A stretch of DNA of 64,000 nucleotides from Staphylococcus roterodami (lineage in GTDB: Bacteria; Bacillota; Bacilli; Staphylococcales; Staphylococcaceae), in the NCBI GenBank assembly GCA_022493055.1, contig CP092781.1:2542001-2606000 (forward strand), written 5' to 3'. Positions 21,617 to 30,332 of this stretch are shown in pieces. Every line of letters begins with the position of its first letter. Positions within the stretch are counted from its first letter, which is position 1. The translations under genes and the position numbers were made by a program. The notes under the pieces were generated by a model. It ran no database searches, was not told the origin of the DNA, and saw only the letters and a list, made by a program, of their open reading frames with translations.

Positions 21617-21655
21617 TTAAGCCACTAAACGAGGATTCTAATCGTTCAGTGGCTT
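21617..21655 (+). terminator. terminator of the AbgT gene
   Basis: Arms AAGCCACT(AA)ACGA / TCGT(TC)AGTGGCTT with a T-rich flank. It could also receive transcripts of the convergent AhpD-like gene. Confidence 0.8.
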
Positions 21656-21683
21656 TCATAATATAAATATTTAAGACATAAAA

Positions 21684-22106
21684 CTATAAATTTTCACTAA
21701 TAATGTTCAATCGATTCCAACTATTGATTTGATTTACCACAAATACTAAATCTGTAATTTGCTCTTCATCATAAAATGTTTTTAGCCTTTCGATAATATC
21801 GAATTTTTTAAAATCTTTAATCGCATTTAATTTTTCAGCAAATTCTAAGGTCACTCTTTCTTCCTCTGAAAATAAATCTAGATGATTATAACTCATCACT
21901 TCATCGATTTTCATTTGCGTTACACCTAAATCTTTCAGTTCTTTCTTATGAAGATCAACACAATAGTTACAGCCATTAATTTTCGAAATAAGTAACTTAA
22001 TCAATGCACTAAGTTCATCATTCACTGGTGATTGATGAATAAATGTCTCACCTTGATTCATCACAGACATTAATCCTTTGTTCTGCGTCGTAAAGTTATA
22101 GGGCAT
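21684..22106 (-). CDS. AhpD-like carboxymuconolactone decarboxylase-family protein
   Basis: A 140-residue all-helical protein of the CMD/AhpD superfamily. The redox-type motif is CNYC (Cys46, Cys49) followed by DLHKKEL, the peroxidase-like signature of the group. Such proteins act as peroxiredoxin-reducing or small-molecule hydroperoxidase enzymes; the partner is unknown here. Start at ATG 22106, with AGGAG 9 bases upstream. It is convergent with the AbgT gene. Confidence 0.8.
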   Translation of the reverse strand: MPYNFTTQNKGLMSVMNQGETFIHQSPVNDELSALIKLLISKINGCNYCVDLHKKELKDLGVTQMKIDEVMSYNHLDLFSEEERVTLEFAEKLNAIKDFKKFDIIERLKTFYDEEQITDLVFVVNQINSWNRLNIISENL

Positions 22107-22289
22107 TTGCAATCTCTCCTTTTAAATTTTTGAATTGTTGCAAGGATCCAAATTTACCAACATATGACTTTTATTATCTCCAAAACATTTTATTTTATTG
22201 AATATAAAAAATGAATTTAAGATGTAAAAAGATAAAAAATGTTGGAGCTTACTATACCCTTTTTTATAAATCCTCACACACTTTTGTGC

Positions 22290-22328
22290 CAAAAAATAAA
22301 TGCCGTTGAAACAATCACTTCGGCATTG
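22290..22328 (-). terminator. terminator below the DUF3139 array
   Basis: AATGCCG / CGGCATT stem. On the minus strand it is followed by a TTTATTTTTT run. The remaining bases of 22107-22518 are AT-rich. A short plus-strand stretch near 22441-22510 stays open, but I see no start or family. Confidence 0.7.
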
Positions 22329-22518
22329 TTATTCGGTATATGATTTTCTTATACTGACCACACTATTATTTCATTTAAATTAACGTGGTTCAGGTGTGTT
22401 AATGTCCTGCAAAAATAGGGAAATACTTGTGAATATGAAGTGATTTATATTAATTGCGAAGTACCTTCGATAGCGATGAAATGGATTATTGGAAAGTTAC
22501 ATCAAAATGAAGAAGACT

Positions 22519-22938
22519 CTAGTGGCCTTCTTTTTTATCTAATTCTTCTTTGATTTTTTCTGGTGATTTTAATTCCTGTGCTGGTTTTAGTAACTCACTT
22601 AATCTTTCACTTTTAATTAAATCACCTACAAATTGAAAGTTATTTTCAGGTGATGCATAGGCAACAAAATCATCTTCTTTATTTTCATTTATGTAACCTT
22701 CAATCACAGCACTTCCCATAGGACTTGTTTCCAAGTTTGTGAAATGTACAGATTTGATTGTGTTTGGTTCTTTAGTATTATGCTTAAGATAGAGTGTAAT
22801 ACGCTCCTGTTGTTCTTTATAGTAAATTGATTTTTGTTTTTCTTTTTCATCATATTTCATTTTTAAATAAATGACTGATGCAACTATACATATACATAAA
22901 ATGACACCAATAATTATAAAAACATATTTTTTGTTCAT
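22519..22938 (-). CDS. DUF3139-type membrane-anchored protein, copy 1
   Basis: A 139-residue protein with one N-terminal transmembrane helix (about 5-26). A Lys/Glu-rich juxtamembrane stretch (KYDEKEKQK) follows, then an extracellular-type domain with ITLYLKHNTKEPNTIKS and AVIEGYINEN. It resembles the staphylococcal DUF3139 family, whose function is unknown. There is no lipobox Cys. It is the last gene of an array of five paralogs. Its N-terminus matches copy 5 (24528-24950) and its middle matches copies 2 and 4, so it is a mosaic. Confidence 0.75.
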   Translation of the reverse strand: MNKKYVFIIIGVILCICIVASVIYLKMKYDEKEKQKSIYYKEQQERITLYLKHNTKEPNTIKSVHFTNLETSPMGSAVIEGYINENKEDDFVAYASPENNFQFVGDLIKSERLSELLKPAQELKSPEKIKEELDKKEGH

Positions 22939-22975
22939 TAAAGTAACTCCTAATTTTAGTGACTCTACTTTTTAT

Positions 22976-23374
22976 TTAGTTCTTTTTTAAATCATCTGGT
23001 GATTTTCTTTCATGTGCAATTTTTAATAATCTATCTACTCCTTCACTTTTTATCATAGCACCACCAAACTGATAATTATGTTCTGGTGTAGCATAAGCAG
23101 TAAAATTATCTTTTTGGTTTTCATTTATGTAACCTTCAATCACAGCACTTCCCATAGGACTTGTTTCCAATTTTGTGAAGTGTACAGTTTTGATCGTGTT
23201 CGGTTCTTTAGTGTTATGCTTGAGATAAAGTGTAATGCGCTCTTGTTGTTCTTTATAGTAAACCACTTTTTGTTTTTCTTTTTCATCATATTTAATTTTA
23301 AAATAGATACCTCCAATAACCATACATACGCATAAAACAACACCAATAATTATAAAAACATGTTTTTTGGACAT
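22976..23374 (-). CDS. DUF3139-type membrane-anchored protein, copy 2
   Basis: A 132-residue paralog with the same layout: N-terminal helix, KYDEKEKQK linker and conserved ITLYLKHNTKEPNTIK domain. Its central block (KLETSPMGSAVIEGYINENQ and the following QKDNFTAYATPEHNY) is nearly identical to copy 4. Its C-terminus diverges (GVDRLLKIAHERKSPDDL) and is shorter than the other copies. It lies 18 bases from copy 3 with its own AGGAG site. Function unknown. Confidence 0.75.
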   Translation of the reverse strand: MSKKHVFIIIGVVLCVCMVIGGIYFKIKYDEKEKQKVVYYKEQQERITLYLKHNTKEPNTIKTVHFTKLETSPMGSAVIEGYINENQKDNFTAYATPEHNYQFGGAMIKSEGVDRLLKIAHERKSPDDLKKN

Positions 23375-23391
23375 TAAAGCAACTCCTAACT

Positions 23392-23811
23392 TTAGTGACT
23401 CTTCTTTTTGTTTAGCTCTTTTTTTATATCATCAGGCGATTTTAATTCCTGTGCTGGTTTTAGTAATTCACTTAATCTTTCACTTTCTATCATATCTCCA
23501 CCAAATTGATAATTATGTTCTGGAGACCCATATGCAACAAAATCAGCTTTTTTGTTTTCATTGATGTATCCTTCAATTACTGCATCGCCCATAGGTCCTC
23601 TTTTTAAACTTGTGAAATGTACAGTTTTGATGGTATTGGGTTCTTTGGTATTATGCTTGAGATAGAGTGTAATACGCTCTTGTTGTTCTTTATAGTATAT
23701 TGCTTTTTGTTTTTCTTTTTCATCATATTTCATTTTAAAATGGATACCTCCAATAACCATACATACGCATAAAACAACACCAATAATTATAAAACCATGT
23801 TTTTTGGACAT
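23392..23811 (-). CDS. DUF3139-type membrane-anchored protein, copy 3
   Basis: A 139-residue paralog. The transmembrane segment is almost identical to copy 2. The centre (SLKRGPMGDAVIEGYINENK) instead matches copy 5, and the C-terminal LKPAQELKSP resembles copy 1. This patchwork shows exchange among the five genes. It is spaced 17 bases from its neighbours on both sides with repeated AGGAGTT ribosome sites. Function unknown. Confidence 0.75.
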   Translation of the reverse strand: MSKKHGFIIIGVVLCVCMVIGGIHFKMKYDEKEKQKAIYYKEQQERITLYLKHNTKEPNTIKTVHFTSLKRGPMGDAVIEGYINENKKADFVAYGSPEHNYQFGGDMIESERLSELLKPAQELKSPDDIKKELNKKKSH

Positions 23812-23828
23812 TAAAGCAACTCCTAACT

Positions 23829-24248
23829 TTAGTGACTCTTCTTTTTATTTAGTTCTTTTTTTATATCATCTGGTGATTTTAATTGATGCGCTGGTTTTAG
23901 TAACTCACTTAATCTTTCACTTTCTATCATAGCACCACCAAACTGATAATTATGTTCAGGTGTAGCATAAGCAGTAAAATTATCTTTTTGGTTTTCATTT
24001 ATGTAACCTTCAATCACAGCACTTCCCATAGGACTTGTTTCCAATTTTGTGAAGTGTACAGTTTTGATCGTGTTCGGTTCTTTAGTGTTATGCTTGAGAT
24101 AAAGTGTAATGCGCTCTTGTTGTTCTTTATAGTAAATTGATTTTTGTTTTTCTTTTTCGTCATATTTCATTTTAAAATGGATACCAGCAACACTAATTAA
24201 TACGATTAATATAATACTAGTTAATATTAAAATTTTCTTTTTCGACAT
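23829..24248 (-). CDS. DUF3139-type membrane-anchored protein, copy 4
   Basis: A 139-residue paralog with a divergent membrane helix (KKKILILTSIILIVLISVAG) joined to the same juxtamembrane and extracellular domain as copy 2. It is the first gene of the tight four-gene run 24248-22519. Its start is preceded by AGGAG and the same GTGGTGG-containing upstream block seen before copy 5. Function unknown. Confidence 0.75.
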   Translation of the reverse strand: MSKKKILILTSIILIVLISVAGIHFKMKYDEKEKQKSIYYKEQQERITLYLKHNTKEPNTIKTVHFTKLETSPMGSAVIEGYINENQKDNFTAYATPEHNYQFGGAMIESERLSELLKPAHQLKSPDDIKKELNKKKSH

Positions 24249-24270
24249 ATATCACCAGCTCCTAAAATGT

Positions 24271-24456
24271 GGTGGAATTTTATACAGTTTACATGTTTAT
24301 GATACTACAAAACACACTCTTACAAAGAAAAACTATAATTTTAATCTAGGTCAAGGAAAAGCAATCAAAAGTGTTGATATAAAGTTCATCTACGACCAAC
24401 GAAATATTGCGGATATAAAGTGGTTAACAGATAAATACAGTGGAATGTTGTACTAA
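24271..24456 (+). pseudogene. unidentified gene remnant on the plus strand
   Basis: An open frame of about 60 codons ends at TAA 24454-24456. It lacks a start codon with a ribosome site. The residues (for example VYDTTKHTLTKKNYNF and IKFIYDQRNIADIKWL) have a balanced, protein-like composition, unlike random AT-rich translation. I do not recognise the family. It sits antisense in the gap between DUF3139 copies 4 and 5, which suggests debris of a former gene. Confidence 0.35.
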
Positions 24457-24512
24457 AAATTCAAGTGTTTTATTTTTTTGTGTAAGTGTGATTAGCTTGA
24501 AAACAAAATTAA

Positions 24513-24539
24513 AACGACCGCATAGTTTTAGCGGTCGTT
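24513..24539. terminator. terminator at the end of DUF3139 copy 5
   Basis: AACGACCGC / GCGGTCGTT stem with T-rich flank on the plus strand and TTTTAATTTTG on the minus strand. It overlaps the last codons of copy 5. It could end either that gene or the plus-strand remnant. Confidence 0.75.
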
Positions 24540-24950
24540 CTTTTTAGACTCTAGTTCTTTTTTTATTTCATCAGGCGTTTTGGTTTGATGTGCTGGTTTT
24601 AATAATGTGCTTAAATTTTTACTTTTGATTAAACTTCCACCAAATTGATAATGATGTTCTGGAGACCCATAAGCAACAAAATCATCTTCTTTATTTTCAT
24701 TGATGTAACCTTCAATTACGGCATCGCCCATAGGTCCTCTTTTTAAACTTGTGAAATGTACAGATTTAATCGTGTTTGGTTCTTTAGTATTATGCTTAAG
24801 ATAGAGTGTAATACGCTCCTGTTGTTCTTTATAGTAAATAGCTTTTTGTTTTTCTTTTTCGTCATATTTCACTTTTAAATAAATGACTGATGCAACTATA
24901 CATATACATAAAATGACACCAATAATTATAAAAACATGTTTTTTGTTCAT
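24528..24950 (-). CDS. DUF3139-type membrane-anchored protein, copy 5
   Basis: A 140-residue paralog, separated from the other four by 280 bases and a terminator. I start at ATG 24950 (MNKKHVF), where GGAG sits 8 bases upstream. A longer frame to 25013 adds residues that no other copy has. The membrane helix and the IKSVHF segment match copy 1; the SLKRGPMGDAVIEGYINENK block matches copy 3. Function unknown. Confidence 0.75.
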   Translation of the reverse strand: MNKKHVFIIIGVILCICIVASVIYLKVKYDEKEKQKAIYYKEQQERITLYLKHNTKEPNTIKSVHFTSLKRGPMGDAVIEGYINENKEDDFVAYGSPEHHYQFGGSLIKSKNLSTLLKPAHQTKTPDEIKKELESKKNDR

Positions 24951-25012
24951 TAAAGTAACTCCTAAAATGTGGTGGAAAATAAAAAAGTTTTTGTAATCTA
25001 TAATTATGAACA

Positions 25013-25117
25013 TTACAGATTATAAACCATAACACTAATATCGTCGCCTTCACTAACTTGATTGATAAAATCACCAGTTACTGAGAATTGTGAAAGGAAT
25101 AATTGCCTATCATGCCC
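25013..25117 (-). pseudogene. unidentified C-terminal gene remnant
   Basis: About 34 codons open on the minus strand to TAA at 25013-25015. They end in residues such as FSVTGDFINQVSEGDD and ISVMVYNL, which look like the last strands of a beta-rich domain. Stops lie directly upstream and there is no start. I cannot name the parent. It may belong to the same decayed material as the plus-strand remnant at 24.3-24.5 kb. Confidence 0.3.
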
Positions 25118-25200
25118 TTATATCATTATTGCCTTACTAACATTAACAAAATCGATATCTGTTACATTAAACGCCTGTCTCCCACGTCTCAAACACCTTA

Positions 25201-25896
25201 TTATACAGGACGCACTGTAATTTCATTCACATTAACATGACTCGGTTGTGTTAATGCATACAATACCGCTTCTGCAATATCTTGTGGATCAAGCTTTTTA
25301 CGATCACTTGGATTATATGCGGCAGTTATTGCTGTATCTACCATTCCTGGTGAAATGCTTGTTACTTTAACGCCTGTCTTTGCCAACTCTTTTTCTAATC
25401 CTTGAGTAATGGTATGAACTGCTGCTTTCGTCGCACTATAAATCGTACTTATTTTAGTTACTTCGAAGCCAGAAATAGATGCGATGTTAATAAGATGACC
25501 ACTTGATTGTTCTAACATAGTCGGTAATGCAGCCTGTGCCGTATATAAAGTGCCTTTGATATTCACATCAATCATACTATCCCACTCATCTACTTGATAA
25601 TCAGTAATCTTAGACGATAACATTTGTCCCGCACTATTGATGATAATATCTAATCTGCCAAATGTTTGTTGTGCAATTTTAATCAATTCATCGACTTCTT
25701 CTTTATTCGTTACATCTGTCGGAACTACTTTAACGTTATCTTGTGACAATTGATTCGCTACGTTTTGCAATTTTTCTTTATTTCTACCTGCTAAGACAAC
25801 TTTCGCCCCTTCTTCATGTAATAATGTAGCGATTGCTTCTCCAATACCACTACCTGCACCTGTAACTACTGCTATTTTATCTGTTAATACTGTCAT
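25201..25896 (-). CDS. short-chain dehydrogenase/reductase (YdfG-like oxidoreductase)
   Basis: A 231-residue classical [13 protein letters not shown] near residues 12-21, NSAGQM, Ser in NIASISG, YSATKAA for the catalytic Tyr and Lys, and PGMVDTAI. It is shorter than average and ends [12 protein letters not shown], the closing motif of the YdfG/serine 3-dehydrogenase-like group of NAD(P)-dependent oxidoreductases. It has a good AAGGAG site before the ATG. Physiological substrate unknown. It is a single gene between the DUF3139 array and two small genes. Confidence 0.82.
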   Translation of the reverse strand: MTVLTDKIAVVTGAGSGIGEAIATLLHEEGAKVVLAGRNKEKLQNVANQLSQDNVKVVPTDVTNKEEVDELIKIAQQTFGRLDIIINSAGQMLSSKITDYQVDEWDSMIDVNIKGTLYTAQAALPTMLEQSSGHLINIASISGFEVTKISTIYSATKAAVHTITQGLEKELAKTGVKVTSISPGMVDTAITAAYNPSDRKKLDPQDIAEAVLYALTQPSHVNVNEITVRPV

Positions 25897-26184
25897 AATG
25901 ATCGACTCCTTTGATTCTTTTTATTTTTTCAGGGTAAATCATAAATACATATTACTTTTAAAAAGCGTATCACAATTCATATAACGGTCATAATAACTCG
26001 CTTCATTTTCATGGATAAATTACATTTCAAGCCATTCGAAATATACAATTAATCGTTGTTCATATTTTTTATTTTTAAAAATGTTGAAAAATCGTCACTT
26101 CTTTATTGTAAAAACATTATATTAGTACTAAAGTTAATACTGTGATTTATCATTCGATTGAATGATTAGAGGGAGGAATAAAAC

Positions 26185-26466
26185 GTGACATATCATGAGC
26201 GTGTTTTAGCATTAAGAGCAGAAAGTAAAAGAACCGCATTTGATTTTCGATTCGAAGATTTATTTAGCAAAGAAGAATGGTTAAATATGTCGCTTGCAGA
26301 AAGACAAAAAGCTGAAAAAGCATTTCGACACGAAGTTAAAAATATGGACGATGTAAGAATGCCCTTCTCAAGTGTCCATGACGCCCAAGTAAAATTATAT
26401 AATGTTGTATATTCTTATAACGGCATTAAACGTAATTTTAAACAAGTTGAAAATGAAGGATTCTAA
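26185..26466 (+). CDS. small DUF1413-like protein
   Basis: A 93-residue soluble protein with a strong GGGAGG site before its GTG start. The stretch FRFEDLFSKEEWLNMSLAERQKAEKAF resembles the short DUF1413 domain (acidic LF, then W, then 'R...G..F'), which is found in small DNA-associated or mobile-element proteins. The match is by eye. The upstream 290 bases (25897-26184) are AT-rich and carry its promoter. It ends before a strong terminator. Function unknown. Confidence 0.6.
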   Translation: MTYHERVLALRAESKRTAFDFRFEDLFSKEEWLNMSLAERQKAEKAFRHEVKNMDDVRMPFSSVHDAQVKLYNVVYSYNGIKRNFKQVENEGF

Positions 26467-26552
26467 TATCATTACGTTTATATATAGCAATCATGATAGA
26501 ATTTTATATGTAAATCTTGTAGGTAATCGTTCTAAAAATAATATAAGCAAGA

Positions 26553-26586
26553 CTAAAGCCACATCCAATATAGGACGTGGCTTTTA
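26553..26586 (+). terminator. terminator after the DUF1413-like gene
   Basis: AAAGCCACATCC-AATATA-GGACGTGGCTTTT: a compact stem with a T tail on the plus strand. It is followed by two further inverted repeats (GCCCTC/GAGGGC at 26638-26663, ATTGCC/GGCAAT at about 26685-26719), the first of which may end the small minus-strand gene beyond. Confidence 0.8.
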
Positions 26587-26725
26587 GTATCGTTCCAGAT
26601 TTGTGGGGAGTTAGGGTTTACTTAATTAAAGGGGTCTGCCCTCAATTGCTCACCAACGAGGGCAAGTTACATCAATCACACTTCAATTGCCGCCGACTAG
26701 GGGTAGTAATCATTGGCAATAAGAA

Positions 26726-26917
26726 CTAGTTAGTGACTAACGATTTACGTTCCATAGCAAAGTGATACAAACGCTCAGCATCAATGTAAGGCATAGAATC
26801 AATAGTTAGGTAACCATCTTTAATATCACCAATTAATCCTTGATTTACACCAGTGTTCACGTAAATATCATAGCTACTTACGTCTGAGAAAATAAGCGCT
26901 TCAATCTCTTTTCTCAT
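26726..26917 (-). CDS. small HTH-like protein
   Basis: A 63-residue protein starting at ATG 26917, with GGAG 8 bases upstream; in-frame ATGs three and four codons earlier overlap that site. Residues SYDIYVNTGVNQGLIGDIKDG then IDAERLYHFA look like a Cro/Xre-type helix-turn-helix (recognition helix around VNQGLIGDI) with the 'AERLYxFA' tail common in small phage-related regulators. No neighbouring toxin is seen. Function is inferred only. Confidence 0.5.
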   Translation of the reverse strand: MRKEIEALIFSDVSSYDIYVNTGVNQGLIGDIKDGYLTIDSMPYIDAERLYHFAMERKSLVTN

Positions 26918-27139
26918 AATCATCACTCCAATGTTTATATAGTATTTATATAAACTCTCTCGTCTCTCTCTATTTATTAACTTCTTACAAGTCTAATATT
27001 ACATGAATTTCCAAATAAATAAAGTGATTTGTGATGTTTTTCACAAATTTATCACTATTTTGGAAAATTAAGAAATATTTAATTATATAAAAGTTTAATA
27101 AGTAAGAAAATATGATAAAATGTAGGTGTTCTTTAGACA

Positions 27140-27198
27140 TTAAAAGCTTCTAACATGATACGGAATTTGAGGTTCCAATATCACATTAGAAGCTTTTT
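27140..27198 (+). ncRNA. free-standing imperfect palindrome with T tail (candidate small RNA or lone terminator)
   Basis: Arms AAAAGCTTCTAACATGATA and TATCACATTAGAAGCTTTTTT with an inner GGAA/TTCC pairing form a long hairpin ending in a T-run on the plus strand. TATGATAAAAT about 30 bases upstream could act as -10. No gene on the plus strand precedes it closely, so it may be a small RNA. On the minus strand it lies upstream of the small HTH-like gene. Confidence 0.45.
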
Positions 27199-27270
27199 TG
27201 TTGTGTTGCTTATATAAATAATGGCATGAATGAACGCATGCTGTCTTAGTTTCTGGAATCAGCTAGAATA

Positions 27271-27398
27271 TTAAATTTCCGTTTTTTGAATATTTTTTAA
27301 TTTCTTATTAATATCATCCAGTTCATTCTTCGCCTTTTTAACCCAATCCCCTTGAGCTACATTATCAAATTCACCTTAAAATTTTTTGAAATGACTAC

Positions 27399-27401
<3 letters not shown>
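27271..27401 (-). pseudogene. tlaA2 remnant
   Basis: Read on the minus strand, this encodes SHFKKF, a stop, then a run including EFDNVAQGDWVKKAKNELDD and ending NIQKTEI-stop. It aligns residue for residue with the last 40 residues of the intact TlaA2 at 29716-30003 (SHFKKFEADFKNAAQGAWVK...). The internal TAA and missing N-terminal half make it a pseudogene. It directly follows a truncated tslA start, so a deletion fused the two. Confidence 0.8.
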
Positions 27402-28284
<883 letters not shown>

Positions 28285-28380
28285 TTATATTTTAAATACT
28301 GACTCGATCTTTAATTTATACATCTAAAGAGAAAATTTTTTTACACTTTATGAAATTTTCATTTCAAACTTCTCTTAACT

Positions 28381-29157
28381 CTATTCAGTAGGTTTGAAAT
28401 TAATACTATCAGAAAAATACACATTTTCTTCTTTATTTCTTATAAAGTTAAATTCTAGTTCTTTAGAACCTACGGATGAGCCTTTTAAATCGCCAGATCC
28501 TCTCAATTTTAATTTAGGTGCCCTTTTGGTTGATATATCATATCGTTTTCTTAATTGTTGGACATTATAATCATCATTATTCAATTGATAGTTTGCGGAA
28601 TAACTTGGTACGTTAGGATTGTATGAAATATCCCCATCTTTATAATCTTTAAAATCTTTAAAGTTGCCATATTGTACAAAGAACTTAAAGTTTTCAATCT
28701 CTTTTTTTAACTTATCATCCGTTATGGGCTTCGTTGGAATAATTCGATTATGTTCCATCTTGACAGGGTATTTTTTTTCTTTATTATGGACGTATCCTTT
28801 TTTGTCTTCTGTTATCTCACTTATTAAAAAATATCCCTTAGCTGTTCTAGTGTTACGATTGATGTAAAGTACCATCTCTCTGGATTTTAAGGCTCCTCCT
28901 TTTAATTGGATGTTCATTCCAGAATTAATAATCCAAGTCCCTTTATCTCTTTTATCAAATTCTTGATCTCGAAAGCCTTCCTTATCGTAAAAGTCTTCAA
29001 GATTCTTGGTTGGATACACATTTAATGTTTTATTAAATGCTTCTTTAATTTGAGCGTTTCGACCATTTGTTTTTGTCATAATGACATAACCTACAATCAA
29101 TATAATGAGTAATACCAAACATATACCGAGCGTTAATTTCTTTGAATGAATCATCAT
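28381..29157 (-). CDS. TilA-like DUF576 protein, membrane-anchored variant
   Basis: A 258-residue DUF576 paralog. Its first 38 residues are identical to those of the preceding copy, including the Tyr in place of the lipobox Cys (LIVGY). It then diverges in the middle ([13 protein letters not shown]) and ends in SINFKPTE like the remnant at 32.7 kb. The identical N-terminus points to a recent duplication. It probably acts as spare immunity against TslA-type toxins, or another role of tandem lipoproteins; this is inference. Confidence 0.85.
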   Translation of the reverse strand: MMIHSKKLTLGICLVLLIILIVGYVIMTKTNGRNAQIKEAFNKTLNVYPTKNLEDFYDKEGFRDQEFDKRDKGTWIINSGMNIQLKGGALKSREMVLYINRNTRTAKGYFLISEITEDKKGYVHNKEKKYPVKMEHNRIIPTKPITDDKLKKEIENFKFFVQYGNFKDFKDYKDGDISYNPNVPSYSANYQLNNDDYNVQQLRKRYDISTKRAPKLKLRGSGDLKGSSVGSKELEFNFIRNKEENVYFSDSINFKPTE

Positions 29158-29269
29158 TTCTCCACCTTATATTTTTAATATTGACTCAGTTTTTAATATT
29201 TACAACTAAAGCGAAAAATTATTTTGAACACTTTATGGAATTTTCATTCCAAATTTCTATTAATCCTAT

Positions 29270-29452
29270 TCAGTTTGACTCATAACTTGTATCCTCACTT
29301 GGAGTATATTGTACAGAATCTGTAAAATAGATGTTTTCTTCTTTATTTTCTACAAAGGTACATTCTAAGCCTTTAGAGCTTATGGATGAACCTTTTAAAC
29401 CGCCGTCACTTTCATACAGTTTGAAGTCATATTTACCAATTGTAAATGACGA
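29270..29452 (-). pseudogene. DUF576 C-terminal remnant, left copy
   Basis: Sixty codons on the minus strand, from just after a TAG to TGA at 29270, include [20 protein letters not shown] and [14 protein letters not shown] and end SEDTSYESN. The last 25 residues equal the C-terminus of the 27478-28275 gene. It has no start. It lies downstream of the intact tslA module and pairs with the right-hand remnant at 32.7 kb. Confidence 0.8.
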
Positions 29453-29534
29453 CTAGATGATATATAGTTCAAGAAACATCAAAATTCGTTAAAACATAAT
29501 CAAATTTTATTATGTTCAAAACTTTATTTTCCAA

Positions 29535-29577
29535 AAAATAAAAAAGAAGTTAAACAAAGATTGGTTGCTTAACTTCC
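29535..29577 (-). terminator. terminator of the tslA operon
   Basis: GGAAGTTAAGCAA / TTGTTTAACTTC stem on the minus strand, followed by TTTTTTATTTTTT. It is about 140 bases downstream of tlaA2. The intervening bases show no gene. Confidence 0.8.
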
Positions 29578-29715
29578 ATTATTGAATTCATTAGTCCGAT
29601 TTGACATAGATTCCGAAAAATAATGGCTAATAGCCACTTATAGTTTAAATTATGAACGATATAATTCATTTATTATTAAATAGATTATACACTCATTGTG
29701 TGTCTTAATACCTTT

Positions 29716-30003
29716 TTATACTTTAATATCTTGAATTTTTTCTAAATCATTACTAATATCTTTTAATTCGTCTGTGGCATTTTTCACCCAAGCCCCTTGT
29801 GCCGCATTTTTAAAATCAGCTTCAAATTTTTTAAAATGACTTACCATTTGGTCAAGTAATATTTTCTCATCACTTTTCAGCTTATTTTGATGATCATGAT
29901 GCATGCGCACATGTTCAGGCGCAATAACCTCGCTAATCTGTTCTTTTTCCTTCATTTGTTCCAATGCTGCTAAATCTGGTAAACCACTAAAATCAAGTCC
30001 CAC
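29716..30003 (-). CDS. tlaA2: TslA-associated small export partner (TlaA2)
   Basis: A 95-residue, largely helical protein opening MGLDFSGLPDLAALEQ, with heptad-like spacing in FKKFEADFKN...ELKDISNDLEKIQ. In S. aureus two small helical proteins bind the LXG-like C-terminal domain of the lipase toxin TslA and are needed for its type VII secretion; position and size identify this as the second. It begins 2 bases after tlaA1 ends. A decayed copy of its C-terminal half lies at 27.3 kb. Confidence 0.82.
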   Translation of the reverse strand: MGLDFSGLPDLAALEQMKEKEQISEVIAPEHVRMHHDHQNKLKSDEKILLDQMVSHFKKFEADFKNAAQGAWVKNATDELKDISNDLEKIQDIKV

Positions 30004-30005
30004 GC

Positions 30006-30332
30006 TTATTCATCTCCTTCAATTCTGTCAGATTGTTTTAGATATTCTCTTCTTAATTTATCTTTATAATCTTCTAATTTCATTTCGTGATGTCGGATAC
30101 GTTGATTCGTTTCTCTATCGAAAGATTCTATAATACGCGTCATCTTGATCATAGCATCTCCACTATAATTCATTTTATGTTTGAGATATAAGAAATGATC
30201 ATACATTTGTTCACATTTCCTGCGTGTTTGATGTCTTAATTCATCAAGTTGATTGAATGCATCATTCAATTGTATTCTTTCTTCATCATAGGCATTTTCA
30301 AGTTCATTAATATTTTTATACGTAGTAAACAT
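30006..30332 (-). CDS. tlaA1: TslA-associated small export partner (TlaA1)
   Basis: A 108-residue helical, highly charged protein (ELENAYDEERIQLNDAFNQL; HEMKLEDYKDKLRREYLKQS), predicted coiled coil over most of its length. The start overlaps the tslA stop by one base. As the first small gene after tslA it corresponds to TlaA1, a WXG100-like targeting partner of the toxin's C-terminal domain. The function is from knowledge of the S. aureus locus, not from motifs. Confidence 0.82.
   Translation of the reverse strand: MFTTYKNINELENAYDEERIQLNDAFNQLDELRHQTRRKCEQMYDHFLYLKHKMNYSGDAMIKMTRIIESFDRETNQRIRHHEMKLEDYKDKLRREYLKQSDRIEGDE

Larger units (their letters stand above)
29270..29606. repeat. direct repeat flanking the tslA module, left copy
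   Basis: This segment and 32672-32950 share a DUF576 3' fragment, the block CTTTCATACAGTTTGAAGTC, GACGACTAGAT, AGAAACATCAAAA, a GTTAA...TTAAC terminator stem and the tail TTAGTCCGATTTGACA, in the same order and orientation. They bracket tilA-tslA-tlaA1-tlaA2. Confidence 0.75.

Noticed and set aside
22441..22518. Short open plus-strand stretch before the DUF3139 array
   Set aside because: Too short and without a start or known family. I could not separate it from chance.
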